64,000 bases of DNA from Nemophila menziesii. Lineage: Eukaryota > Streptophyta > Magnoliopsida > Boraginales > Hydrophyllaceae. Positions 11,421 through 23,731 of the stretch are shown here, piece after piece; within the stretch, counting starts at the first letter, position 1, and the number at the start of each line of letters is the position of its first letter. The notes beneath the pieces are model-generated. The model saw nothing but the letters and a program-made list of their open reading frames with translations, did not search any database and was not told the DNA's origin. The translations under genes and the position numbers were made by a program. Location: NCBI GenBank assembly GCA_029959085.1, contig JARWIR010000001.1, forward strand, positions 15,739,730 through 15,803,729. The letters run 5' to 3'.

Positions 11421-14400
11421 TTAACCAATTCCCGAAGGAGTTGTTTCGTTTTTGATGATATTAGCTAACCTACTTGGGTACGTGTCTAGACACGAGCCTA
11501 ACATATTGCCACAAAGCTTATGTTTGGCTACCCCATCAGCTAACTTATTTCTACTACGATTAATCCATCGAAAAGTAGGTTTAAAATTTTCAGAAACTAG
11601 ATAAATACTCTTGATAATATTACAAATTATGGGAGAATCAAATGGAAGCCTATTCTCTAAGGGACCCATCACTTGCTTGCAATCACTCTCTATAATAACA
11701 TTGCGATATGAATTATGTTGAGCAACTAAGCATGCTTTAAGTATCCCCAAAGCTTCAGCTTGCTTAGGACTCTCAGCTTTGATCTCCCACGCTTTGCATT
11801 CCAAGACTTTTCCTGTAGCATCCCTAGAAACACAAGATATAGCACTTTTGTTAACATTAAACACAGCATCACAATTGATTTTAATAAAGTTAATAGGAGG
11901 TGGAATCCATTTCAAACTTTTATTACCGTTATTATCTCTTGCAAGTGGTGTATTTCTACTATCCTCTCTTGAGCTACTATTTACAGTAGACTCATCATTA
12001 TTATTGTTGGTATTGATATTGATATTGATATTGATATTATCCTTCAATGGTGTTATTACATCATTAGGATAATTAATGTTTTGATATTCTAGCCACTCTT
12101 TTCTTGCACTTATCACAATTCTTAATGGATCCATTTTCACATTTTTGAACTTATATGCACATCTTTCTTTCCATATATACCATAGTATAGTACAGATCTG
12201 TTCCATAAGGAATTTATTGTTGGTTTTTTCTTTCTTACACTGGTTTAGTATATTTGCCATCCATATATCTACTTTAGCTGTAGATTGGTTGCAAGTATAT
12301 AAACTGAGGGATGAGGCAAACCAGGTTGCTCTCGCAAATTCACAATTTAGTAGCATATGTTCCACATTTTCTACTTCTTTGTTACAAAGATCACAAATAG
12401 GACTCTTAATAATCTTTCTTTTAAACACATTTTCATTAGTAGGAAGTAAATTTTTAACCACCTTCCATATAAAATTTTTAATTTTAGGGGCTACTTTTAA
12501 CCCCCATATCATTTTCCAAACCGAATTATCAACAATATGGGAAGAGGAAGCTTTTGGTTTACTAATATTCTTATCTATTCCTTCTTTATTTTGTTTTAGT
12601 ATATGATAACATTTCTTAACCGAGAAGATACCATCTTTGTCATGAATCCAGTAAGGAATATCATGTCCTCCACTAAGTGGTATGAAGGTATTAAAATACA
12701 ACTTGTCACTTCTTCATTATATAATTTTTTTATTAGTTCAATATTCCATCTTCTCTCATTAGGAACCAAAAGATCATTAACCTTTTTAACCTCATTGCTA
12801 TTGGGTTTTACTAATTCCCTTTGATTACAAATCCATATGTCTTTATGAAGATTTATAGTATAACCATTTCCAACTTTCCATTTAATATCCATTTTTATAT
12901 TATCTCTACCGCAAAGTAAACTCTTCCAACCCCATGATGGTTTACTACCAATCTTAGCCTCCATAAATGTTTCTAGGGGGAAGTATTTACCTTTTAGTAC
13001 TTTGTAGAGAAGAGTATTGTTATTATTGTATATATACCATGCTTGTTTACTTAATAACGCAATGTTCATGAGGTTTAGGTCTCGAAAGCCTAGTCCTCCA
13101 TTATACTTACTTTTTGTAATAGATTCCCAACTTCCCCAGTGAATTTTATTATTACCTTTACTTCCCCACCAGAAATTCGCAATTTGGGATGAGATTAAAT
13201 CGCAAATTCTTTTAGGGACTAAATAAGATGACATAAAGTAGTTGGGGAGACTTTGTAGTACAGATTTTATAAGTATTTCCTTACCTGCTAGGGTTAAGTA
13301 TAAATTTTTCCAATTTTCTATTCTTTTCAATGTTCTTTCTACTAATAAGTTAAGGTCTTTTATTTTGGATCTACCCCATTCCGTGGGTAATCCCAAGTAG
13401 CTACCTAAATTATTTGTAATAGGCATATTTAATTTACTAGCGAGATTTTTTTGTATATAATCAGGAGTGTTAGGACTGAATTTAACCCCACATTTGTTGA
13501 GGTTTAATTTCATTCCAGTAGCATGATTATATTTGTTAATAACATCATTAAATCCCTCAATTTCATCCATATTGGCTTTCATAAAGAAGACACTATCATC
13601 TGCAAATAGTGGGTGTGTAACTGGAGGGGCCATTCTAGCAATTTTTATACCCTTCATAATTTCTAGCTCTTTTTTATTATTTATGAGAATAGAGAGCATT
13701 TGAGTAATAATACAGAAAAGGAAGGGAGATAGGGGGTCATCCCTGTCGTAAACCTCTTTGGGGTTTATCTATTTTAATAGGGAAACCATTAAGTAAGTAT
13801 GAGTATGTAACTGAATTTACACATCTCATTATCTTACTTATCCATTTTATATCAAAACCCATTTTTTTCATAATTTCTTCCAAAAAATCCCACTCCACAT
13901 TTTCATAGGCCTTTTGAATATCGGCTTTGATTATCAAGTAGTGAGTTTTAGTTTTTCTTTGTTCTTTAATAAAATGATTTCATGTGCCAACATTGTGTTA
14001 TCTTGTATATGCCTTCCTGGGACAAACGCAGATTGATTTTCATCAATGATTGCATCATCACCGGTTGCATTCTATTTACAATAATCTTGGCAATGATTTT
14101 ATAAATGAAATTCGAGCAACTTATGGGTCTGAACTGTTTTATATTAATAGGTATTGGGATTTTAGGTATAAGGGAGATATAAGTATGATTTATTTCTTCT
14201 AGAGATCCCCCATTATACCAAAAATTGTTGATAAGCTTCATAACATCTCCTTTTATATATTCCCAATATTTCTTAAAGAATATGCCCGGAAAACCATCAG
14301 GGCCTGGTGCCTTGTTTATTCCCAAGCCATCTATAGCTCTCGTAATTTCCTCTATACAGAGAGGGAGGTTTAAAGCATTGTTCATATTACTAGTAATCAG

Positions 14401-15656
14401 AGGGGTTATAAGGTTTGTAATAGGGGTAATATCCCTTTGTCCTATAGTTTTGAATATATTATTAAAGTAAGATGTAATTTCTTCTTGAATATCATTAAAG
14501 TTATCTACCCAAGAGCCATCCTCTTTTGTAATTCTTTTTATCTTATTAATTTTTCTTCTTTCTTTAGTAGAGACATGGAAAAAGGAGCTATTTTTATCTC
14601 CTTTTTTCAACCAGCAGATTCTTGATCTACTGGCCCAAAAATCTTCTTCTCTTTTCCATAAGATTTCAATATCCTTTACTATGGAATGGTATTCATCCCA
14701 ATTTGTGGTGTTTGGATCATTATAAATCATTTCCAATTTCACCATTTTATTTTCTATTTTATTTTTATTATTTTTGAATTTCTTTTTACTCCAGTAGGTC
14801 AAAATTCTACTACATTTCCTCATTTTATTATTCATTGTTTCTTTAAATATGCCCTTACCATAATTTTTACTAGCCCACACTTTCTTATAATTTCTAAACA
14901 TTCATTTTCTTCCATCCAATGGTTTTCAAAATAGAATCTTCTATCTTTGTTAATATGGTTTTCTTGCATTATTAGTACCTGAGGAGAGTGATCAGATCCT
15001 ACTGCTGGAAGTAGAGCTATCCAGGCAGTAGGATAAAGAGTTTTCCACTTCTCATTGCTAAAACCCCTATCTATAAGGGTTTTAATCATCTCTCCATCAC
15101 TTCTTTTATTGGTCCAAGAGTATTTACACCCTTTATGAACTATCTCCTCAAGTTTTAGATGTGTAATAAAACCATTGAATTGTTTCATATTCTTAGTAAT
15201 ATGTTTTTCCCCTCCTTTTTTATCAGATATAGTTCTAATATTATTGAAATCCCCTAGAAGATTCCATGGTTCATTATTCTTTGGTTTACAGCTGATATAT
15301 AATTTAAGACAATCTTCTTTATTTTTGTCTATTGGGGCCCCATATACAAAAGTGGTGAAGATAGTAATATTGCCATCTATTAACTTACAGTGTATATGGT
15401 TTTGATTCTTACTAATTATTTCAATACTAATATCATTTTTAATAAATAATGCAAGGCCTCCACTTAAACCTATTGGTTCCACAGTATCCACCAGTTTCAT
15501 ATTGATAATTTTTTCTAATTTCTTAACATACACAAATTTATTTTTAGTTTCGGATAAAAAAAGTACATGTGTCTGATATTTTCTAATGATATCAGATAGG
15601 GTCTGGACTGTCAAGGAGTTGCCAAGTCCTTGACAGTTCCAGGCTGTTTGTATCAT
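11421..15656 (-). pseudogene. LINE-2 ORF2: endonuclease, reverse transcriptase, RNase H, frameshifted
   Basis: It starts MIQTAWNCQGLGN at 15656. The AP-type endonuclease (14832-15656) keeps its WNCQGLGN, FLSETK, GDFNN and GSDHSP motifs. RT follows in pieces: 13966-14901 (KAPGPDGFPGIFFKKYW, PISCSNFIYKIIAKI), about 13940-14045, 13737-13937 (KADIQKAYENVEWDF) and 12596-13699, with the catalytic box read as FADD near 13585-13600. The tail (11421-12701) has a Cys/His zinc-binding region (CDLCNKEVENVEHMLLNC) and a plant RNase H with D, E (AEALG), D (ESDC) and D (NKLADGVAK). Frame breaks are visible near 14890, 14045, 13970, 13740 (one extra base in the GLRQGDPL motif) and 12650. An ATTGAT microsatellite near 12010-12040 encodes an Asn-Ile run in the linker. 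Confidence 0.9.
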
Positions 15657-17455
15657 TGATCAAGTTGGGGTTGAATAGGGTCAACCCCGTAAACCGCTGT
15701 AGCTTCTTCAAATTCACCTTCTTCACGACCTTCATCTGCTTCCGAGTTGTTGTCTATCTCACTTATCCCCATATTATCATTCATCACTTCCTCAGCTTCT
15801 CTTATCACGTTTTCTATATCTCCTTCTTCTTTCTTACTCTTTTCATCCTTACTCTCCAATCTAAAGTTCCAAAGGGTTTTCTGCCTTTTCAGATTAACCT
15901 CCGTAGCTAAGTAATTTCTACATTTGGCGCTCTTGGCCTTGATTAAACTTCTAACTGATGCTTCTTCATACTCCCTTTTACGCGATTTATTTTTGTTAAA
16001 TTGTTCCACCGAGTAGCAATTTTTGAAAAGATTTTGGGCTTCATTTGTGTTGAATATGGTTTTATAGTAAGGTTGAGGGGTTTTGTAGTTGTCAGTAGAA
16101 GGGTTGGATGAAGAACCAATTTGGTTTTCAATCGGAGATGAAGGTGTGTTAGGGTTTTTTGTTATTTGGGGATTTTCGGTTTGATCTGATGAGTTATATG
16201 TTTGTGTTGTTTTTGTTATGTTTTGGTTAATAGAAAGCGGGCTATTGTTTGTGATTTTCGGAGCGAATATCACATTTGGACTTTTAATTTTGTTTGGGCT
16301 TTTGTAAGACCCAAATTGAATTTCTTTCTCTTGGGCCGGTGGGGTGTTAAATTTTGTTAACATATTATTAGCCATTTGGGCTAATTTGTTTTCTTTTTCA
16401 TTACAAACCGACAAAGCTTTGTCTTTACCCTTACTCGTCTTCTCTCTCCCATTACCAACTCCTCCTCTCGCACCATCGTCCTTGAGGTTAACCTTACCCT
16501 TCCCACTACGATTATCTTGTCCTATCTGTGTACCACTCATAGTACCGAATTCAAAAATGACACCGTTACTCTTAACTCCGTTATTGTACTCGTTACCGGG
16601 TTCACTCATTAACGATTCAACCGAGTTGAGTTCTTGAGCAACTTGAGGTAACGATTTTTGTAACTCAGCTCGATTTTTCATACCTTCTTTGTTGTTGTTG
16701 GTAGTTTTAGCTTCTGTTGCCTTTGATTTAACTTCTTTGAGGTAGAAATTACTTGTAGGCCCCCGATTTGATATTTTAATCCACGCCCCTAATTTGGGTG
16801 AAATTTTAGGGTTCTTGCAATTGATTTCATCATGACCAAATAACCCACAACCATAGCATAGTTGGCCTATATTCTCGTATTTGAGCTTAATCCAGTGGGC
16901 TTTGAATTCGTTTTCCCAGTAGTTTATCCCCGCTATTAACGGGTTTTTGATACTCCAGTCAATCCTTATTCTTGTTACAGAGTGTTCGTCGATTTCTATT
17001 GATTCTGGTAATTCTACCGAGTGAACTTTCCCAAAGTAGCCGAACATATTCTCTATGCATTTTTCTGTTAAGAGATTAACTGGTATTCCTGATAACTGTA
17101 CCCATAGTGTAGTGTTTTGTACCTCTTTTTTATCTCCATTTTCGTATTCATTGATTGCTAAATGCTTTCCTTGAACAGTCCATGGTCTTTGACTCCAGAC
17201 CTTGTTCTTATCTTCTTCAGTGCCGAATTTGATGATGTAAGTGTTTTCACCGCATCTTTCAACTTCAACTTGCTTCTTAAGTTCCCAGTATTTATTAATA
17301 TGATTTTTGATAAATATATGATTGAACTTTTCTTTTTGTAACAGTTTAACCAAGAGCTTATGTTCATTCACCACTCGGTAGATAGAACCTTCATCAGGTG
17401 TAACTACAAGGTGGTTGTTCTTTGCAAGAGGGTGGGAGGAGGCATAGAAATTCAT
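15653..17455 (-). CDS. LINE-2 ORF1: DUF4283 / CCHC RNA-binding protein
   Basis: The frame is intact over 600 residues. Residues about 25-170 match the DUF4283 domain of plant LINE ORF1 proteins. A single CCHC zinc knuckle is at 200-213 (CYGCGLFGHDEINC). Residues about 220-480 are low-complexity, rich in Asn, Lys, Ser and Thr, and a basic patch (NKSRKREYEE) near 500 could be a nuclear signal. The acidic C-terminus ends in Gln-stop. Its TGA overlaps the ATG of ORF2 as ATGA (15653-15656), the arrangement used for stop-restart translation in some two-ORF elements. It would coat element RNA in a ribonucleoprotein. Confidence 0.88.
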   Translation of the reverse strand: MNFYASSHPLAKNNHLVVTPDEGSIYRVVNEHKLLVKLLQKEKFNHIFIKNHINKYWELKKQVEVERCGENTYIIKFGTEEDKNKVWSQRPWTVQGKHLAINEYENGDKKEVQNTTLWVQLSGIPVNLLTEKCIENMFGYFGKVHSVELPESIEIDEHSVTRIRIDWSIKNPLIAGINYWENEFKAHWIKLKYENIGQLCYGCGLFGHDEINCKNPKISPKLGAWIKISNRGPTSNFYLKEVKSKATEAKTTNNNKEGMKNRAELQKSLPQVAQELNSVESLMSEPGNEYNNGVKSNGVIFEFGTMSGTQIGQDNRSGKGKVNLKDDGARGGVGNGREKTSKGKDKALSVCNEKENKLAQMANNMLTKFNTPPAQEKEIQFGSYKSPNKIKSPNVIFAPKITNNSPLSINQNITKTTQTYNSSDQTENPQITKNPNTPSSPIENQIGSSSNPSTDNYKTPQPYYKTIFNTNEAQNLFKNCYSVEQFNKNKSRKREYEEASVRSLIKAKSAKCRNYLATEVNLKRQKTLWNFRLESKDEKSKKEEGDIENVIREAEEVMNDNMGISEIDNNSEADEGREEGEFEEATAVYGVDPIQPQLDQ

Positions 17456-17674
17456 GGTGAAAATCTACACAAGCTAGGGGAGAAGAGAGAAAAAGATAGG
17501 AGGAGGAGGATTTGATTGTTAGGAAGATCTTATGTTCTAGAATTTGATAGGATTAAACACTAGATTGATTTAGGTTTTGTTTAAAGGTGGCTATTGAATG
17601 TGTTTGTGTATAAGTTTGAGAGGAGAGGATTTTTTAGAGAGAACATTTTGTTGAACTACGTCCATCCAAACAAC

Positions 17675-18240
17675 AATTCACTTGTAGTATCACTATCATT
17701 TGTCTTGTAATAGGAGCAATAATACCTTTTTTTTTTGTAGAAATGCGAGCGATGATACCGAAAGGGTGTACAGTTTCTTCCTTTCATATTAGGATAGACA
17801 ATCCACTTGCAGTCTCATTTGACCAAATAGTTGGCAGGAAATGGTCTGAGTTTTCTCTTTTTCTGTTTGGACGGAAAAATGGTTTGAGTTTATCTACAAT
17901 GTTTTATTTTTATTAGTCAATTGCAGAAAATTTCATTAAACAAGAAGTGATGAAACGTCGTAGACTTACAGCCATAAGATATATAAAAGAGGAAATTACA
18001 AAACGAGTCTTAATTTATTTTTAAAATCTAACTGAATAAACTTTCTATATATAAGATATATTTTAATTTTCTGGTTAAGTTTTTTTCTATTATATTCTTT
18101 TTAATTATTTTTATTTTTATATTATAACCTTGTACTGTTTTATCTCACGAGGGTACATATCTATGCCGGTTTTGAATTTTATAATGCTTTTTTTATATAT
18201 AATTGTCAATATCAAAGTTTGGGGAAAAGCATTTTTGTCC
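17675..18240. other. AT-rich spacer
   Basis: Ordinary AT-rich intergenic DNA with a short T run near 17730. I see no open frame, RNA gene or repeat worth naming. Confidence 0.5.
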
Positions 18241-18300
18241 ATGTCCAATGGATGTACCCTAGGGGCTGTACCCTAGGGGTTGTACCCTACTAGTCAGAGC
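18241..18300 (+). repeat. Short tandem repeat, TGTACCCTAGGGG unit
   Basis: Three tandem copies of a roughly 16-bp unit (TGTACCCTAGGGGYTG) run from about 18250 to 18290. Looser TGTACCCTA words recur near 18450 and 18533. Function is unknown. Confidence 0.75.
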
Positions 18301-19088
<788 letters not shown>

Positions 19089-19257
19089 TGAGGAGAGGGT
19101 TTTGATTTTCAGAACCCTAATTGGGTTTTTGTTTTGGTTTTTAGTTTCTACCGGATCGAATAAGAGGGGGAAGGATTATTTGGGCTTTTTATCTTTTTTA
19201 GTTGGGTTTCAACTAGATGATTAGGGATGGGCTGTTTTTTATTAAACCACAAGTCAT

Positions 19258-19289
19258 TGGGGGGGGGGGGGGTGTGGGGGTGGGGGGGT
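19258..19289 (+). repeat. G-run, possible quadruplex former
   Basis: A stretch of G runs broken by single T bases (about 19258-19289). It satisfies the simple G3+N1-7 quadruplex pattern. It may also be prone to assembly length errors. Confidence 0.8.
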
Positions 19290-19489
19290 GATGTGTTTTG
19301 TTACCAAATTACATGTCACGTAACTATTGTTTGGCTACCTAGTCGGTGGTCATGTTCATCCTTCGAGAAACAAAGGTGAATTAAAATCCATATAACTAGC
19401 TAAGTTTATATTTAGTTATGCTATACACAAATATATCATCTAGCATTATATTACAACTAGTAGAGTAATAGGGGAAATAATATTACAAT

Positions 19490-22400
19490 AATCACTCAAA
19501 ATCGTTATTGCATTGTTCTTGTAGGATTGCGCTTGAATCATGACATCTCTAATCCCCAAAGTTTCAGCTTTGTGCGTTGACTGGGTATTAAAAGTCTAAA
19601 CTTGGTCTCCTACAAAAATACCTTGTGAATCTGGAATAATGCAAGAAGCACTTACTTTTTTAGTAGAGTTGATATAAAATGCATCTACATTTATATTTAG
19701 CAGGGGTTTATTCCTTATCTTAGTCTTTCTCTTACTGTACCTGTACCTGTTTGTTGTATATTTTTCTCAAGCATTTAATAAATGAGACTAATTACCTAAG
19801 AAATGGTTTTTAGATTATAATATTTATCATATGAAATTTTAGCTTTTAGAGATGTTTTCAATGGGTCATTATTCGAATTCTTAAAAAAAACTTTTCATTT
19901 CTTCTTTTCCATATAGAGCCAATTGTTAATTGATGCCTATTAAAAAAACTTATTTATAAAAAGATGTCTAGAATAAAATATTTATTAAAAACAGCCCCAT
20001 TCCAAATTACCCTTATAATTAACAATTAAAAAATAAGAAAAGAACTAATAAACACGCGCGCGTCCGTGAAATTTTTTTAAAATCGTCATAACTAATTCAA
20101 AAAAAATCAAAAAAATCAAAAAAATCAAAAAAAAATTATATTTGGATAAATCAAATTAATATTTACGTCTATGATTTATTTCAGGATTTTTCTGAATTTT
20201 TTGATTTTTTTTTTTTTTTTTTTCGCAGATACGAAATTTCATGTTATTTCACGGTTTAAAACATGGAATTCCATGTTTAAAACATGGAATTCCGTGTCTG
20301 CGAAAAAAAATTAAAAAATTCAAAAAAAATCAAAAAAATCAAAAAAAATTCATAGACGTAAATATTAATTAGATTTATTCAAAAAAAAATTAATTTTCTG
20401 ATTTTTTTGAATTAGTTATGACGATTTTAAAAAAATTTCACGGACGCGCGCATGTGATGGAATTAGTATAGGTATAGAAAATATAAAGGGGATGTTTTCT
20501 ATAAATAATTACTTCATTAGACATTTTTTTATAAAATAAATTATTGAAGGCATAAAAAAACAATTAGAGAGTTTAATGAGGATATTATCAACAATAACCC
20601 CTTCCATATATACCAACACATCATAACTACCTTCTCTACCATGAGATTATTAAGCTTCTCTTTTTTAGTATATGTTATGTAAATTAGTTCAAGGATTCAC
20701 TTCTATATTCTATCTACGTTTTTATTTCTAAGTGTAATGCCCATTGGAGAGGCAAACCAGACAACCCTGGTCCAACTACACTGAAGTAAAAGATGTTAAG
20801 TAGTTTCAACATGTTGATTACATAGTTTACATATATTATTTAGACTGAATTTATATTAAATTTCTAAAATATGTAGCAAGAACACCTTTACATAAACTCC
20901 CTAGGAATTTCTAACCTTTGGTGGTATGTTAAGGCTCTAGATGGTTTCCTATAAGATATTTGGGTACTTATGTGAGTTAGAGGGTTGTTGATCATGGAGT
21001 TTCATCTCCAGCTTCTCCTCGTCCCTTTTTATTTTGTTATATATTCTGTTTGTTGTTATATTTCCATCCTTAGAGTTTATCCAGGCTAGTGTATCTTCAT
21101 TAGATATATAAGGAGTGTTTATACTGTTTTGTATAGTTATATCTTAATTAAAGATCTTTGTAATGAGTTGATCATTCCATATTGTTGAATTTGGAAAAAA
21201 AAAACTTTACCTATTTTAGGTTGGATTGATTAGGCTTGATGATTAGTTTCTTATTAGGGGTCCAAATATATTCCCAGATTTTAAAATTTTCACCATTTCC
21301 ACATTCCAAATGATATTGTTAACAATGGTTTCTTTTCCCATACAAATACTTTTCCATTCCCAAGATGGATTTTGTCTTGGTTTTGCATCTAATAAATTTC
21401 CTTTGATATGATACTTACCTTTATATAGTTTACCCAGGAGCGAGTGTACATTATTTAGTAGCTTCCATGCATTATAAGGTAACAATTTTTTATTCATTAT
21501 GGTGAATTTCCTGAAGCCTATGCCTCCATTATTCTTACTTTTATGAATTTCTTTCCAACTATTCCAATGGTTTCTATTTTTATCCATCTCCACACCATAT
21601 TTTTGCAATCATACTTTCAATATGTTCACAAACTGCAATTTGTATATGTAAAACAGACATAAGATATACTGGAATGGCTTGTATAACACCCTTTATCATA
21701 ATTTGTTTTCCCCCTCATATAAGAATCTTGTATTACAGTGTTGTATCTTGTTCATAGTTCTATCTATAAGTCTGTTTAATGCTTCTACTTTAGCTCTGCC
21801 TCAGTTAGAAGGTAATCCCAGGTAGTTACCTAGGCCCTTCATTTTTTCTAATTCTAAGTATAGGTCTTAATTATTTTATAGTATATTTTGGTGTATTTTC
21901 ACGGAACATAAGGCCATTTTTGTTAAGGTTTATTTTTTGCCCAGTGGTCATCCCATTTTCATTTCTGAATTGATTAAAACATTCAAACTCTTCCTCATTA
22001 GCATTGAGGAAAAATAAGCCATCATCGCAAATAGGATGTGTGTTAATATAGGGAACTTTCTTATTATTTTTATACTTTTAAGAAGGTTTTTATTCATTTT
22101 GTCTTTTACCAGTGCATTTAAAGCTCTTTTAACTAGGCATAATAGAAAAAGCAATAGGGTACCCCCTTGCTTAAGTCCCATAGTTGGTTTTCTAATGTGA
22201 AGTATTCTTCAATTATAATTTTGTAGCATAAGTCACTATTTAATACACATCATAGTCCATTTCGCCCATTTATTACCGATGCTTTTATTAGTAAGCATAT
22301 CTTCCAAGAAGTCACACTCAAGGTGCTAAAAAACTTTGCATATGTCATCTTTAACATCTTCATATTAGCTTTTTGAACTTTCTCTATTTTTATTTAGGAA

Positions 22401-22745
22401 GTGAAATGCCTCATGGGAAATTAAGATATTTTCCTGTATAGACCTTCCAGGGATAAAGGTTGTTTGATTCTCTTCTACAAGTAAAGGTATTAGTGGTTGA
22501 AGCCTTGGGACAAGAATTTTGGCAATAATCTTGTAGATAAAGTTTGAACAACTTATTGGTTTGTAGTGACCTATGATTCTCGGGTCTTTTACCCTAGGTA
22601 CCAAGGTTATCAAAGTGTTATTTATAGGTGTTAGGTCAATTCTATTATACATAAATTCAGTTATAACTCTTAAGAGATCTATTTTAATCATTTCCCAATT
22701 TTCCTTAAAGAAGAATCGTGAAAAGCCATCAGGTCATGGGCCTTT
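19490..22745 (-). pseudogene. LINE-3, decayed L1-type ORF2 split by an inverted-repeat element
   Basis: Minus strand, 5' truncated at about 22745 in the KAPGPDGF motif of RT. RT pieces are at 22365-22691 (PISCSNFIYKIIAKIL, then FIPGRSIQEN) and 21948-22181 (remains of the catalytic region). The connection region is at 21243-21608 (WNSWKEIHKSKNNGGIGFR). The zinc region is at about 20720-20900 (NNICKLCNQHVETT), and the RNase H core at about 19490-19700 (an AETLGIRD-like stretch). A 686-bp element (19916-20601) sits in the linker between zinc region and RNase H. Many stops and frameshifts make it non-functional. Confidence 0.85.
19916..20601. mobile_element. Large inverted-repeat MITE, MULE-like, 9-bp target duplication
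   Basis: The two halves are an imperfect inverted repeat of roughly 320 bp per arm, meeting near 20250. The most regular part is 20055-20451, whose ends read GCGCGCGTCCGTGAAAT and its complement. The element is flanked by TTCCATATA at 19907-19915 and 20602-20610, a 9-bp duplication typical of Mutator-like elements. Removing the element plus one TTCCATATA rejoins the LINE-3 frame (IWK then EEMKSF), which confirms the borders. It encodes no protein. A transcript through it would fold into a long hairpin. Confidence 0.85.
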
Positions 22746-23112
22746 GTCACAACCCAATGAGACTTTTGATGGTGTGTCACACTCGAAGACTTGAGCCAAA
22801 CTCCCTTGTGAAATTTCCACACAAGTTACCACTTCCAAAATTAAGTTATTTTCTTTTTAAAAGAGATACAAGAACCTCTTCTTTAAGCTTTAGGATATAT
22901 ACTTAAGTTAATGAAGTATTATGTGATTGCATGATGAAGTAAAGTCTTCTTGATAAGATGATTTTAAACGAGGCTTAAATGTAGATTTCCTTCTTTGAGT
23001 GGACGTGAAATTGAGCTTTGAATGCTTGAAGTTGATTGTGTTAAACTTGCAATTAATGTTTGAGAAAAATGGTAGTTGTAGGATCAAAGTGTGTCTTAAA
23101 TTCTCTCTTTAA
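22746..23112. other. Spacer between LINE-3 and a gypsy LTR
   Basis: AT-rich sequence with no recognised domain. The LINE frame stops abruptly at its left edge, so this may be the remains of another insertion. Confidence 0.4.
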
Positions 23113-23668
23113 TGACATATCAATCTAGTAATGAGACATTATTTTTAGCTTTATGTTGTGCTTAGTTGAGGGATTTGTCCATATATATTGATATTTTCTC
23201 ATTTCTTGTCTAAATTTGGAAAACTGTTACTTCTAGAGCTATTTGTGCGTAATTTTTGTGTTAAGTGTCCAAATCTTAGGTACTTGGATGATATTAATTT
23301 CCAATAAAAGTATAAGAATTCCAAAAAAGAAGTTCAAACCCATGTCAAGGAGTTAAAGGACCAAGAAGCCACTTTTGTAGAGCAGAAGCAGTTGTCGACC
23401 AGATTTAGGAAGCAACTTTTTCGATGTACCATGCAAGATTGACAAAGATTCTGGAGAAGGAATTGGGTTTTCAAATAGTACTTAGAGTCAGGAGCGTGTA
23501 GGAACTGGCGATTCATGATTTGGATCTGATTTGTAGAAGTTGTTAAAGTTGCAGTTGTCGTGATTTGAACCAGTCCACTCCTTTAGTAAAATGTGTTTGG
23601 GTTGAATAATGTCACTTAAAAAAGCCCACAACCCATAAAATGTTTTGGACTCCCTCTCTCTCTCTCCC

Positions 23669-23731
<63 letters not shown>

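Larger units (their letters stand above)
11371..17659 (-). mobile_element. Nearly full-length L1-type LINE, LINE-2
   Basis: A two-ORF non-LTR retrotransposon on the minus strand. ORF1 is 15653-17455 and ORF2 is 15656 down to 11421. The plus-strand T run at 11371-11380 is the poly(A) tail. The flanks carry a probable 15-bp target duplication, 11356-11370 and 17660-17674, agreeing at 13 of 15 positions. This puts the 5' end at 17659, leaving about 200 bp of pyrimidine-rich 5' leader. ORF1 is intact and ORF2 has several frameshifts, so the copy is dead but fairly young. Confidence 0.88.

Noticed and set aside
15656..15910. Plus-strand frames inside LINE-2 (for example 16344-16637, 12145-12606)
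   Set aside because: Shadows of the LINE ORFs on the opposite strand.
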